Positions 45,485-56,800 of a DNA stretch of 64,000 nucleotides are shown one piece after another. The DNA is taken from assembly GCA_037176705.1 (NCBI GenBank), contig CM073886.1, positions 992,001 through 1,056,000 on the forward strand. Reading direction: 5' to 3'. A program made the position numbers and the translations under genes. Under the pieces are notes generated by a model that searched no databases, had not been told where the DNA came from, and worked only from the letters and a program-made list of their open reading frames with translations. Each line of letters opens with the position of its first letter. Position 1 is the first letter of the stretch. Origin of the DNA: Molossus alvarezi. Taxonomy: Eukaryota > Chordata > Mammalia > Chiroptera > Molossidae.

Positions 45485-45690
45485 AAAATATTAATAAAAT
45501 GCCAGGGGGGTGGGAGGAGTTGAAAGAGAGTATAAGGAGAATAAATGGTGATAGAAGCAGACTGGATCTGGGTGGTGAACACACAATACAGTGTACACAT
45601 GATGGTTGTGAAATTGTGCACCTGAAACCTGTATAATTTTATCCAGTGTCACCTCAATAAATTCAATAAAAAAGAAAAAATTCAAAAGTA
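45485..45690 (+). mobile_element. old L1 3' UTR fragment
   Basis: GGTGGTGAACACACAATACA, GTGCACCTGAAACCTGTATA and a CACCTCAATAAATTCAATAAA end match the 3' terminus of older mammalian L1 subfamilies. Confidence 0.78.
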
Positions 45691-45777
45691 ACTGCTCTCT
45701 TTTTCCATTTTCGTTCATCTCTGTAAACAATATTATAATTTAAAAAACTAAAATATGGGCTTCCCCAACCCCCAAAG

Positions 45778-45818
45778 AATATATATATATATATGATATA
45801 TAATTATATATATATTTT
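45778..45818. repeat. (AT)n simple repeat
   Basis: TATATATATA runs with minor interruptions. Confidence 0.85.
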
Positions 45819-45856
45819 ACGTGTTTAATTAGCAGTTATTTGTTCATTCAAACTAA

Positions 45857-46111
45857 ATTTTTTTTTTTTTTTTTATCCTCACCCGAGGACATTTTTCCAT
45901 TTTTTGTTCAGATAGAGCGGGAAGGAGAGAGAGGAAGAGAGAGAGAGAGAAACATCGATGTGAAGGGACACATCGAGTGGCTGCCACCTGCACGACCAAC
46001 CAAGGCCGGGGACAAACTGCAACCGACGTACGTGCCCTTAGCGGGAACCGAACCCGGGTCTCTCTGTACCGCAGGCCGACGCTCCAACCGCTGAGCCAAA
46101 CCGGCCAGGGC
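45857..46111 (-). mobile_element. young Ves SINE
   Basis: This is a full-length reverse-oriented element: T run (poly-A tail), CCATTTTTTGTTCAGATAGA, GA-rich segment, ACATCGAGTGGCTGCCACCT, GGGAACCGAACCCGGGTC (B-box) and GCTGAGCCAAACCGGCCAGGG. It is nearly consensus, so recent. I cannot define a clean TSD. Confidence 0.95.
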
Positions 46112-46450
46112 TCAATCTAGAATTTTAATGTTTTATTACATTCTATTAAACTCAATAGAATGTAAATAAAATGGGAAGCATACCGAGCATTTAGCATACT
46201 AAAGGATGATAAGCTGAATATTTTATTCTTATAATAAAAAAAGTTAAATCAAATATTTAAAGCTAATGAAGGTAAGGGTAGTATCAGTTGTATTCATTTC
46301 TCATCTAAAAGTATTCTCAAAAGTGCTCATTCTGTTTGTATAAAATAAACTGTATAAGTAAAATCTGAGTTATTTCTATGAGTAAAGAAAAATAATCAGG
46401 AGAAGAGACTTAACTACAGATGAGAACTCAAAGGTTTTTTTTTTTTTTTA

Positions 46451-46606
46451 CCCTGGCCGGTTTGGCTCAGTGGTTAGTGTCGGCCTGTGGTCCAGAGAGA
46501 CCTGGGTTTGATTCCTGCTAAGGGTACCTGCCTCAGCTGCAGTTTGTCCCTGGCCCTGGTTGGGTCATGTGGGTGGCAACCACTTGATGTGTCCCTTTCA
46601 TGTCGA

Positions 46607-46660
<54 letters not shown>

Positions 46661-46729
46661 CCCCTCCCTCTCTCTCACTCTAACTGAACAAAACATGAAA
46701 AAATGTCCTCAGGTGAGGATAAAAAAAAA
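46451..46729 (+). mobile_element. Ves SINE with expanded (TC)n
   Basis: It has CCCTGGCCGGTTTGGCTCAG, TTTGATTCCTGCTAAGGG and a body with several CpG-to-TpG changes, then an unusually long TC run at 46612-46665, CATGAAAAAATGTCCTCAGG and poly-A. A T run (46436-46449) immediately precedes the head. Confidence 0.93.
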
Positions 46730-46734
46730 GCTTA

Positions 46735-47030
46735 TCTTTGATTAAATTGGTAATATTGGGGTGGGAGAGAGAACTCTCTGTAAACAAAAGAAGCCCATGA
46801 CAAATGAGAAAATTCATTTACATAAATTTTTGACACCATGCTACCACAGATAAGTTCTGGGAAGAAGTTATTTTTTACTATGTAAAGAAAAATAAGATGA
46901 GCTATAAAAGAGTAATATAATTAAACACTGAAAACAAAATAAAAGATATAAAAAAAATTGACAACAGTTAAGAGCCTTATCCTCTTTTGAATTATTTTAA
47001 AAATTATTATCTGGGCCATATTTATGATAT
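46735..47030. other. AT-rich sequence, no gene seen
   Basis: Nothing recognisable is present between the Ves copy and the next L1. Confidence 0.5.
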
Positions 47031-47034
47031 TTAT

Positions 47035-48285
47035 TTATTCTAATTATTTTTATTATTTCATTTTTGTTACAGGTGTTTCTCCTTTTTCTCACATTGACAC
47101 CCTCCTCCCCATCCTCCCGCCCCTTCCCCAGCTTTGTTGTCTATGTCCATTGGTTATTCATACATGCATATAAGTTCTGTGGTTTATCTTTTCCCTCCCA
47201 ACCCCCCTTCTTCTGGGGTTTGTCAGTCTATACCCTAACTCCATGTCTCTGGGTCAATTTTGTTCATCAGTTTGTTTAGTTCATTACATTCCACAGATAA
47301 GTGAGATCATGTGATAATTATCTTTCTCTGCTTGGCTTGCTTTGCTTAGCATAATACTCTCCAGGTCCTTCCATGTCAACTCAAATGATAAGAGATCTTT
47401 CATTCTTACAGCTGCATAGTACTCCATTGTGTATATGTACCATAGCTTTGTTACCCACTTATCTACTGATGGAAGCTTGGGTTGTTTCTAGATCTTAAAT
47501 AGTGCTGCTATGAACATAGGGGTACAAATATTCTTTCTTATTGGTGTTTCAGGCTTCTCAGGGTATATTCCTAAAAGTGGGATCAATGGGTCAAATGGCA
47601 GTTTAATCTTTAACTTTTTGAGGTAACACCATAGTGTTTTCCACAGTGGCTGCACCAGTTTGCATTCCCACCAGCAGTGTACTAGAGTCCCCTTTTCTTC
47701 ACAGCCTCACCAACACTTGTTGTTTGATGATTTATTGATGGCAGCCATAATGACAGTTGTGAAGTGACACCTCATAGTTGTTTTAGTTTGCATCTCTCTG
47801 ATGATTAAAGATGATGAGAATTTTTCATATGTCTCTTGGCCATCTGTATGTCTTGTTTGCTGAAGTACCTATTTAGGTCCTCTGCCCATTTTATAATTGG
47901 GTTCTTTGTCTTCCTTTTGTTGAGTTGTATGAGCATTCTATATATTTTGGAAATTAACCTGTTATCTGATTCATCATTGGTGATTATGGTCTCCCATATA
48001 GTGGGATTCATTTCCATTTTGATGGTTGCTTCTTTTGCTGTGCAGAAATTTTTAAGTTTGATGTAGTCTAATGTGTTCATTTTTTACTTTGTTTCTCTTG
48101 CTTTAGGTGTGGTATCAGTGAAAATTTTGCTATATATGATGTCTGAAATTTTGTTGCCTACATTGTCTTCTAGAATTTTTATGGATTCATTGGTCATATT
48201 TAAGTCTTTTCTCCATTTTGAGTTTATTCTTGTGAATCTCATCCATGAGATGTTATTTATTTTTAACTTAATTTTTTTGCATTAA
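47035..48285 (-). mobile_element. 5'-truncated L1, ORF2 3' part and 3' UTR
   Basis: From the right, the minus-strand sequence covers the ORF2 region after the reverse transcriptase, including [20 protein letters not shown] and [20 protein letters not shown], then the C-terminus and the 3' UTR beginning at TTTTTGTTACAGGTG. Frames are broken by stops. It is an older copy than those with perfect TSDs. Confidence 0.88.
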
Positions 48286-48289
48286 AATT

Positions 48290-48850
48290 TGTGTGTGTAT
48301 TTTTTAAAATTAATTCTAGTGTATTATAATTTTAAATAGCTAGGATATAGCCTTTACCCTTGCCTTTCTTATTTTTTCTTGACATAGAAGAAAGGTTTAT
48401 AAATAGCAGGCTTTTGATAAATTTCTTAGTGAAGAAAAAAATAGAACTATAATTTATAATTTTGGTTAACTTTAAGACAACTTCTCTATAGCTTATTTCT
48501 TTTGTTCTTATGCTGACATGTTTTGGAAGAAAAACACTGTAACTAAAAAAATCAACCTAGTAGCCTAAAATTACCATTTTATACTATAAATATACATTTA
48601 AAGCACAAGTTATTACAAAGTCACAACTGGGTAGGACTAAACCCTATTTGGTAGTAAATTTTTGAGGGAAAATAACTTCTAATTTACAGAATTAGAACTT
48701 CATACTAGTAGAGAGATTACTTACATTTTCATGACTTTTCAAAATCCATTGAAAGAAACCTTAATTTTGATCCAAAGGCATGTTGTTTATCCATTCACAG
48801 AACTAATAAAACAACTGCTAAATAATACACACACATACACACACACTGCA
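48290..48850. other. AT-rich sequence, no gene seen
   Basis: No repeats or ORFs are recognised. Confidence 0.5.
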
Positions 48851-48868
48851 CTTAAAGTTGCATCTCTT

Positions 48869-49086
48869 TTGTTTTTTAATGTTTTTTCTATATTGATTTT
48901 AGAGAGAAGGGAAAAGGAGAGCAAGATAGAAACATTGATGAGCAAGAACATTGACTGACTACCTCCTGCATATCCCCCACTAAGGAATTGGCCCACAACC
49001 TGGGCATGTGCCCTGCCCAGGAAATAAGCCAGAGACCTCTTGGTGCATGGGTTGATGCTCAACCTTTGAGCCACACCAGACAGGCA
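48869..49086 (-). mobile_element. Ves-type SINE (older subfamily) with imperfect TSD
   Basis: The reverse-oriented element runs from TATATTGATTTTAGAGAGAA through CACAACCTGGGCATGTGCCC to TTTGAGCCACACCAGACAGG. Flanks AAAGTTGCATCTCTT (48854-48868) and AAAGTCATATCTCTT (49087-49101) look like a decayed TSD. Confidence 0.9.
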
Positions 49087-49472
49087 AAAGTCATATCTCT
49101 TAGTGGACATCAGGTCTAGTCATAATTTAGTAATTAGAAACTTGAATGAGAACTCTCAAGTGTCTGTGAACTCATTCTTTGATTTTGTGAGATGACAAAC
49201 CCAAACCTGAACACCACTGCTTGGTTTCAGTGACTTCTAAGGGTTTTAAAGGAGAAGTAACATCTTTCTCCCTCTTCATTTTTCTATTTTTTTTTTTTTT
49301 TTTTTACCATTTTGGGGGCCAGGCATTAATAACTAGAGCTTTCAAAGCAAATTTGTATTTGGGGGAATTTAGAAAATCACCATGATTGCCCAAGAAAAGA
49401 CCCAGACCCAGAAAAAAACTGATAAACTGTAAGTTCATGCATCAGACTGATTCTTGGTACAGAGAAACTTAC

Positions 49473-49503
49473 AACAACAACAACAACAACAACAACAATA
49501 ATA
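49473..49503. repeat. (ACA)n trinucleotide tract
   Basis: About nine CAA/ACA units followed by ATAATAAC. It yields an asparagine run in the 49386-49661 ORF. Confidence 0.92.
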
Positions 49504-50169
49504 ACACAGTAAACAAAAACAACAATTACAAACCTAAACAAACTTTGGGGATCAGGAAAATTTTGATTACAGGAATTACCATATTATTTGATTCAAATGT
49601 CCAGTTTTCAAAAACAACAAAAATTGCAAGGCATACAAAGAAAAAAAATATGGCTAATTAAAAGAAAAAAAATAATAATCACAAAATTTGTCCCTGAAAA
49701 TGATGTTATGGAAAGTGTTCTAGATAATGATTTTTAAACACTTGTCTTGAAGATGCTCAGAAACCTAAAGAAATATGTAAAATACATAAAGAAAATGAGT
49801 ATGAACACAATAAAATATTAATAAAGAGAGATTAAAAATAAAAAAAGAAAAGAAATTATGGAACTAAAAAATACAATAAATAACGTAAAAACAACAACAA
49901 CAAAATACTAAAGACCTATTTAAGCAGCTGGAGAAAAGTCAGCAAACATAAAGATAAGGCAATAGAAATTACTGAGTTTGAGAAATAGAAAGAAAAAAAG
50001 ATTGAAGGAAAATGAACAGAGCTTAAGGGATTTATGAGACACCATTAATGGCATATAACTTTCCAAATTAGATAAAAAACATGAACATAAACAACTAAGT
50101 AGCTGAGTGGACTCAGAGTGGGATGGATTAAAAAAGACCCATATTAAGATACATTATAATTAAACTTTT

Positions 50170-52433
50170 TTCTTCATTTTTTAATTTAATTTATTTATTT
50201 ATTTTTGTTACAGATGTCTCTTCTTTTTCCCCACTGATACCCCTCCCCCATCCTGCCTGCCCTGTCCCCAGCTTTGTTGTTCATATCCATTGTTCATGCA
50301 TAAGGCATATAAGTTCTGTGGTTTAGCTCTGTCCCACCACCCACTCTTCTGGGGATTGTCAGTGTGTACAACACTTCCACATCTCTGGGAATACCCCATT
50401 CCTAAAACTGTTATGTTTATTATATTCCACAAATAAGTGAGATCCTGTGATATTTGTCTTTCTCTGCTTGACTTGTTTTGATTAGGATAATACTCTCCAG
50501 GTCCCTCCATGACATCTCAAAGGATAAGAGATCTTTTTCTCTTACAGCTACATAGTACTCCATTGTCTATACATACCTCAGGTTTTTTATCCATTTGTCT
50601 ACTGATGGAAATTTGGGCTGTTTCCAGATCTTAGCTATTGTAAATAGTGCTGCTATGAACATGGGGGTACATATATTCTTTCTGATTGGTGTTTCAGGCT
50701 TCTTAGGGTATATTCCTAGAAGTGGGATCACTGGGTCAAATGGTAGTTCAATTTTTAACTATTTGAGGTAACACAATATTGTTTTCCATAGTGGCTGCAC
50801 CACTCTACATTCCCACCAGCAGTGTACCAGAGTCCCCTTTTCTCCACACCCATGCCAACATTTGTTGTTTGATAATTTGTTGTTGGCGGCCATTCTGAAA
50901 GGTGTGAGGTAATACCTCATTGTTGTTTTAATTTGCATCTCTCTGATGATTAGTGATATTGAGCATTTCTTCATATGTGTCTTAGCCATTTGTATGTCCT
51001 GTTTGGAGAGGTGTCTATTTAGTTCCTCTGCCCAATTTCCAATTGGGTTCTTTGATTTCCTTTTGTTGAGTTGTATGAACACTCTCTATATATTGGATAT
51101 TAACCCCTTATCTGATATATCATTGGTAATTATGCTCTCCCATACAGTGGGTTGCCTTTCCATTTTGATGATTGTATATTTTGTTGTGCAGAAGCTTTTA
51201 AGTTTGATGTAGCAAACACTCAGAAATCTGGGAATAAAGGGATTATATCTTGATATAATAAAGGCCATATATGAAAGACCTACAGCCAACATTCTACTCA
51301 CTGGGCAAAAACTAAAGGCATTTCCCTTAAGTACAGGAACAAGACAAAGATGGCTATTTTGGCCACTTTTATTTAACATACTACTGGAAATCTTAGCCAC
51401 AGCAATCAGATGGAAAAAAATGATAAAAGGGATTCATACTGGAAAGAAGGAAGTAAAACTGTCATTATTCGCAGATGACATGATACTATGAGTAGAAAAC
51501 CCCAAAGAATCTATCAAAAATTTACTAGACTTAATAAATGAATTTGGCAAAGTAGCAGGATACAAAATTAATGTCAAGAAATTGATGGCATTCTTATACA
51601 CCAATGATGAACTCACAGAAAGAGAAACTAAGAAAACAATCCCATTTACCATCGTGGCAAAAACATTAAGATACCTAGGAATAAACTTAACCAAAAAAAT
51701 AAAGGACCTATTTGCACAAAACTACAGGTCATTGAAAAAAGAAATAGAGGAAGATATAAAAACATGGAAGCACATACATTGTTCATGGATTGGAAGAATT
51801 AACATTATTAAAATATCCATACTACCCAAAGCAATTTATAGATTCAATGCAATCCCCATCAAAATACCAATGACATACTTCACAGAACTACAACACATAA
51901 TTCAAAAATTCATATAAAACCATAAAAAAAAACCTCGAATACCCATAGAGATACTGAAAAAGAAGAACAAAGTTGAAGGGATCACATTACCAGATTTCAG
52001 GTTATACTACAAAGCCACTGTAACCAAAACAGCCTGGTACTGGCACAAGAACAGGCATATAGACCAGTGGAACAGAACATAGAACCCAGAAATGGACCCA
52101 AGACAATATGCTGAATTTATATTTGACAAAGGTGGCAAGAACATACAGTGGAGTAAGGACAGACTCTTTAATAAATGGTGTTGGGTAAATTGGACAGCTA
52201 CATGCAAAAAAAAAAAAAAAAAAAATTAAACTAGTCCATCAACTTACACCATACATAAGAATAAACTCAAAATGGGTAAAAGACTTAAATGTGACTCACA
52301 AATCCATAAAAGTCCTAGAAGAAAATGTTGGCAACAAAATTTCAGATATCATATACAGCAGAATTTTCACTGATATATCACCTAAGGCAACAGAAACAAA
52401 GAAGAAATTGAACACATGGGACTACAATGAAAC
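50170..52433. mobile_element. twin-primed L1 with internal inversion and TSD
   Basis: 50170-51212 is minus-strand L1: poly-A side, 3' UTR, ORF2 C-terminus, ending at GTTTGATGTAG (YIKLK codons in reverse). From 51213 the orientation flips: 51213-52433 is plus-strand ORF2 from the reverse transcriptase region (FADD at 51468-51479, followed by a stop) to a GGGACTAC codon block (WDY). The two pieces are adjacent in ORF2, meeting at the same WDYIKLK position. The TSD TAATTAAACTTTT lies at 50157-50169 and 52434-52446. This is the signature of twin priming. No ORF is functional. Confidence 0.92.
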
Positions 52434-52536
52434 TAATTAAACTTTTGAAAGTCAAGGAAAAAAGAAACATTGTGATAATAGCAAAGAGAAAACAACTTGT
52501 CATAAAAAGAAATTCTTAAAAAAATTGTTTTTTGCT

Positions 52537-52695
52537 GCCCTGACCAGTTTGTCTCAGTGGTTAGAGCGTCAGCCTGAGGTCCAGAGATACCCAGTTTTGG
52601 TTCTTGCTAAGGGCGCATACCTTGCTTGCAGTCTGTCCCTGGCCCTGGTTGGATTGTGTAAGTGGCAGCCACATGATGTGTCCCCTTCATGTTGA

Positions 52696-52737
<42 letters not shown>

Positions 52738-52778
52738 AACAAAAAATGGAAAAAATGTCCTCAGGTGAGTCTAAATTT
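52537..52778 (+). mobile_element. Ves SINE (moderately old)
   Basis: It has GCCCTGACCAGTTTGTCTCA, a degraded B-box, GTGGCAGCCACATGATGTG, a TC run (52698-52734), AACAAAAAATGGAAAAAATG and TCCTCAGGTGAG. It abuts a reverse-oriented Ves copy, tail to tail. Confidence 0.92.
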
Positions 52779-52948
52779 TTTTTTCTTGATTTATTTTAGA
52801 GAGCAAGAAACATCGATTGGCCACCTCCTGCATGCCCCCAACTGGGTATTTGACCCACAGCCTGGGCATGTGCCCTGACTGGAAATTAAACTGGTGACCT
52901 CTTGGCGCATGGGTCGACGCTCAACCACTGACCCACACCAACCAGGCC
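52779..52948 (-). mobile_element. Ves-type SINE, shortened, tail-to-tail with the preceding SINE
   Basis: TTGATTTATTTTAGAGAGCA, then CCACCTCCTGCATGCCCC, ACAGCCTGGGCATGTGCCCT and CACTGACCCACACCAACCAGG, form a reverse-oriented older Ves element. Flanks AAAAGAAATTCTTAA (52505) and AAAAGAGTTCTTAA (52949) may be its TSD, with the plus-strand SINE later inserted into its tail. Confidence 0.88.
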
Positions 52949-53193
52949 AAAAGAGTTCTTAATATGATTATAACCAGATATCTCATCAGACATGTTGAAG
53001 GCCAGAGGCACTGCATTCAAAATGCAGACTTAAAAAAGTTAACCAAGAATTCTATATCCAACAAAATTGCCCTTCAAAAGTGAGAAGAAAATAAAGACAT
53101 TGTCTGTCAAACAAAAGCTGAAGTCCTCTGTTATTATTAGACCTGCCCTGCAATAAGTGCTAAAGGGAATCCTGCAAGTTAAAATAAAAGGAC

Positions 53194-53880
53194 AGAAGAT
53201 GGCAGTGGGCAGGAACGGAGGAAAGGTGAGTGTGTGAGAGAGTGTGAGTAGACATAAAGATGGGCGACCAAACCCCTGCAGTGAAGAGACATGGAACAGA
53301 AAGTTCCTGTGCTTTGGATGGGAGCAGCCAGCTACCACAGTAAGCGGCCCTTCAGGGCACTTCTTCCAGCATTGCAGAAAGGTCCCACCATTTTGGAAGA
53401 TACTTGGTCTTCCCAGGGAGGAGGCAGTGGGAGTGGCTAGGGCCCAGCTATCTGAACCCACCAGCACACCTGGCACCATCAGACCAGTAAACACTCTGTG
53501 TCAACACAGACCGGTGCACAGTAGTGGAGCTCCCAAGGTGCCAGACATGAAAGCCATGGACAGCCTGGAGCCCAGCACCTCCCCCATACTAGGAGCCCAA
53601 TCAGAGTCCAGATAAAACCCCAGCAACAGAGGCTGGGGAGCAGAAATCCATCATCAGGCAACAGAAACACAGACCAGCAAATGAGACCCATCCCCAAAAA
53701 TCTACAGCAATAGCTGAGCAGGACTTGAGAGCTACAATGCAGCAACATTTACCTGACACCAGTGGCAGGACCTGGAGCTCCACAAAAGCTACTGTGGTCC
53801 AGTAGCTCACAAGTGCAGTGGTAACCTGGAGCCAAGAAGGACTGGTGTGATCCAGATGCCTGCCCATGAAAATTTCAGGG
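53194..53880 (+). other. lead-in to the 74-bp minisatellite, possibly L1 5' UTR-like
   Basis: This moderately GC-rich segment starts with AGAAGATGGCAGTGGGC, where AAGATGGC resembles the YY1 core found at the first bases of L1 elements. It has no match by eye to the HAL1 5' UTR at 25062-25960. ORFs on both strands (for example 53039-53494 minus, 53244-53615 plus) lack recognisable domains. Whether it is an L1-type promoter, another element's 5' end or unique DNA is open. Confidence 0.35.
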
Positions 53881-56800
53881 TGTGGGGGCATCAGAGAGGG
53901 CTGTGCCACCCAGCAGGGATTTGCAATCCAGTTACCCGGTGAACCTGTGGGGTGCTGAAGCAGCAGAGAGGCCTGCAGAACCCAGCAGGGACCATGTCAT
54001 CCAATTACCCACGGGACTACAGGGTGCTGAAGCAACAGAGATGGCTGTGCGACCTAGCAGGGACTGACCATCCAATTACTTGTGGTATCTGAGGGGTGCA
54101 AACACCAGAGAGGATGGTGTGATCCAGCAGGGACTGTGCAATCTGGTTACCTACAGGCCTGCAGGGTTCTGAAGCACCAGGGGCCTCCACAAATCAGCAA
54201 GGACTGTGCCATCCAGTTACCTGTGGGACCTGCGGGGTGCTGAAGCACCAGAGAGGCCTGTGGGACCCAGCAGGAACTGTGCAATCTAGATATTCTCAGG
54301 AACTGTGGGGTGCTAACATACCAGAGAGGCCTATGCAACCCAGCAGGGACTGCACAATATAGTTACCTACGGGGCCTACAGGGTGCTTACACACCAGAAG
54401 CTTGCACTACCCAGCAGACACTGTGCAATTTAGTTATTCAAGAGAACTGCAGGGTGCTAAAACACCAGAGAGGCCTGTGGGACCCAGCAGGGACTGCGTG
54501 ATCAAGTTATCCAGAGGGTTAGGGCAGTGCTGAAGCACCAGAGAGGCCTGTTGGTCCCAGCAGGGACTGGGTGATCTAGTTACCCAAGGAAACTGCAGGG
54601 TGCTAAAACAACAGAGAGACCTGTGTGACCCACCAGGAACTGTGAATCGAGTTACCCACTGGGCTTGCAGGGTGCTAAAACACCAGAGGCCTGTGCAACC
54701 CAGCAGGGACTGTGCAATCCAGTAACCCACAGAAACTGCGGGGTTCTAAAACACCAGAGAGGATTGCTCGAACCAACAGGGACTGCACTATCTATGTACT
54801 CAGTGGGCCTGCAGGATTTTGAAGAACAAGAGAGGCCTGTTCTACCCAGCAGGGACTGTGCCATCCAGTTACCTGTGGGATCCATGGGGTGCTGAAGCAC
54901 CAGAGAGGCCTGTGCAACTCTGCAGGGACTGTACCCCCAGTTACTTGCAGAACCTGTGGGTGCTGAAGCACCAGAGAAGCCTGTGCGACCCTGCAGGGAC
55001 TGTGCTATCCAGTTACCCGCGGGAACTATGGGGTGCTAAAATACCAGAGAGGCCTGTGCAACCCAGCAGGGTATGAGCTATCTAGTTACCCACGGGGCCT
55101 GTGGGGTGCCAAAACACCAGAGAGGCCTGTGGTACTCACTGGGCCTGCAGGGTGCTGTAGCAACAGAGAGGCCTACTGACCCAGCAAGGACTGTGTGGTC
55201 TAGATAACCATGGGAACTGCAGGGTGCTAAAATACCAGAGAGACCTGTGCTACCTAGAAGGACTAGGCAATCTAGTTACCCAAGGGGCTGTGGGGTACAG
55301 AAGCACCAGAGGCCTTTGCAACCCAGCAGTGACTGTGCGATATACTTACCAGCGGGAACTTCAGGGTGCTAAAATACCAGAGAGGCCTGTGCAACCCAGC
55401 AGGGCGTGAGCTATCTAGTTATCCATGGGGCCAGTGGGGTGCAAACACCAGAGAGGCCTGTGGGACTCAGCAGGGACTGCGATCGTGTTACCCACTGAGC
55501 CTGCAGGGTGCTGAGGCACCAGTGGCCTGCGCGGCCCAGCAGGGACTGTGTGATCTAGTAATACACTGGGCAATCATGGTGCTGAAGCACCAGTGGCCTG
55601 CACGGCCCAGCAGGAACTGTGTGATCTAGTTTCCTGCGAGAACTGCGGAGTGCTGAAGCATCAGAGAGGCCTGTGTGGTGCTGCAAGAACTGCATTATCT
55701 AGTTTTCCCCAGGGCAAGGGGCTGCTGAAGCACCAGAGAGGCCTGTGCAACCCACCAGGGACTGTGCGATCTAGTTACCCAAGGAAACTGTGGGGTGCTA
55801 AAACACCAGAGAGGCCTGTGTGACCCAGCAAAAACTGTTATCCAGTTATCTGCAGGAACTTTGGGGTGCTAAAACAGCAGAGAAGATTGTGTGAACCAAC
55901 AGACACTGCACTATCTAGTTACCCATGGGGCCTGGCTGTACTGAAGCAACAGAGAGGCCTGCACAACCTAGCAGGGACTGTGCCAACCAGTTACCCACGG
56001 GGACAACAGGGTGAAGAATCACCAGCGAGGCCTGTGTGACCTAGTTACCCACGAGAATGCGGGGTTCTAACACACCTGAGAGGACTGTGTGACCCAGCAG
56101 GAACTGCTGGATCTAGTTACCAACTGGGGTTGCAGTGTGCTGAAGCACCAGAGAGGCTTGCACAACCCAGCAGGGACTGTGTAGTTTAGTTATCTGCGGG
56201 AACTGTGGGGTGCTAAAGCACCAGAGAGGCCTGTGTGACAGAGCAGGGACTGTGTGATCCAGTTAGCCACAGGAACTACAGAGTGCTAGAACACCAGGGA
56301 GGATTGTGCGAACCAACAGAGACTCCACTATTTAGTTACTCACTGGGCCTCCATGGTGCTGAAGCACCAGAGAGCCTGCTCATCCTAGCAGTGACTGTTC
56401 CACCCAGTTACCCAAGGGACCTGCAGGATCCTGAAGCACCAGAGAGGCCTGTGTGACCCAGCAGGGACTGCGATCTAGTTACCTGCAGGAAATGCATGGT
56501 GCTAAAACACCAGAGAGGATTGTGCAAACCAACAGGGACTCCACTGTCTAGTTACTTACTGGGCATCCGGGATGTGGAAGCACCAGAGAGCCCTGCTAAA
56601 CCCAGCAGGGACTGTGCCACCAAGTAACCTGTGGGACCTTCTGGATACTGAAGCACCACAGAGGCCTGTAGGACCCAGCAGAAACTACACCATCTAGCTA
56701 TCAACATAGCAAGGGTGGTGCTGTAGGACCAGAGAAGCCTGTGCGACCCAGCATGAACTGTGCAACTTAGTTACCCATAGGGCCTGCATGGGGCAGAAGC

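Larger units (their letters stand above)
49700..53193 (+). mobile_element. ancient HAL1/L1 ORF1-type element, interrupted twice
   Basis: Pieces of an old ORF1 and 3' region lie in plus order. An A-rich coiled-coil part occupies 49700-50050, ACCCATATTAAGATACATTATAATTAAAC (split here, 50138-50166) corresponds to the RHIIIK region, and the sequence then resumes after the insertions. Later pieces are CCAACAAAATTGCCCTTCAAA (53060), AAACAAAAGCTGAAGTCC (53110) and AGACCTGCCCTGCAATAAGTGC (53141), the typical HAL1 ending. It is split by the twin-primed L1 (50170-52433) and the Ves pair (52537-52948). No reading frame survives. Confidence 0.72.
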
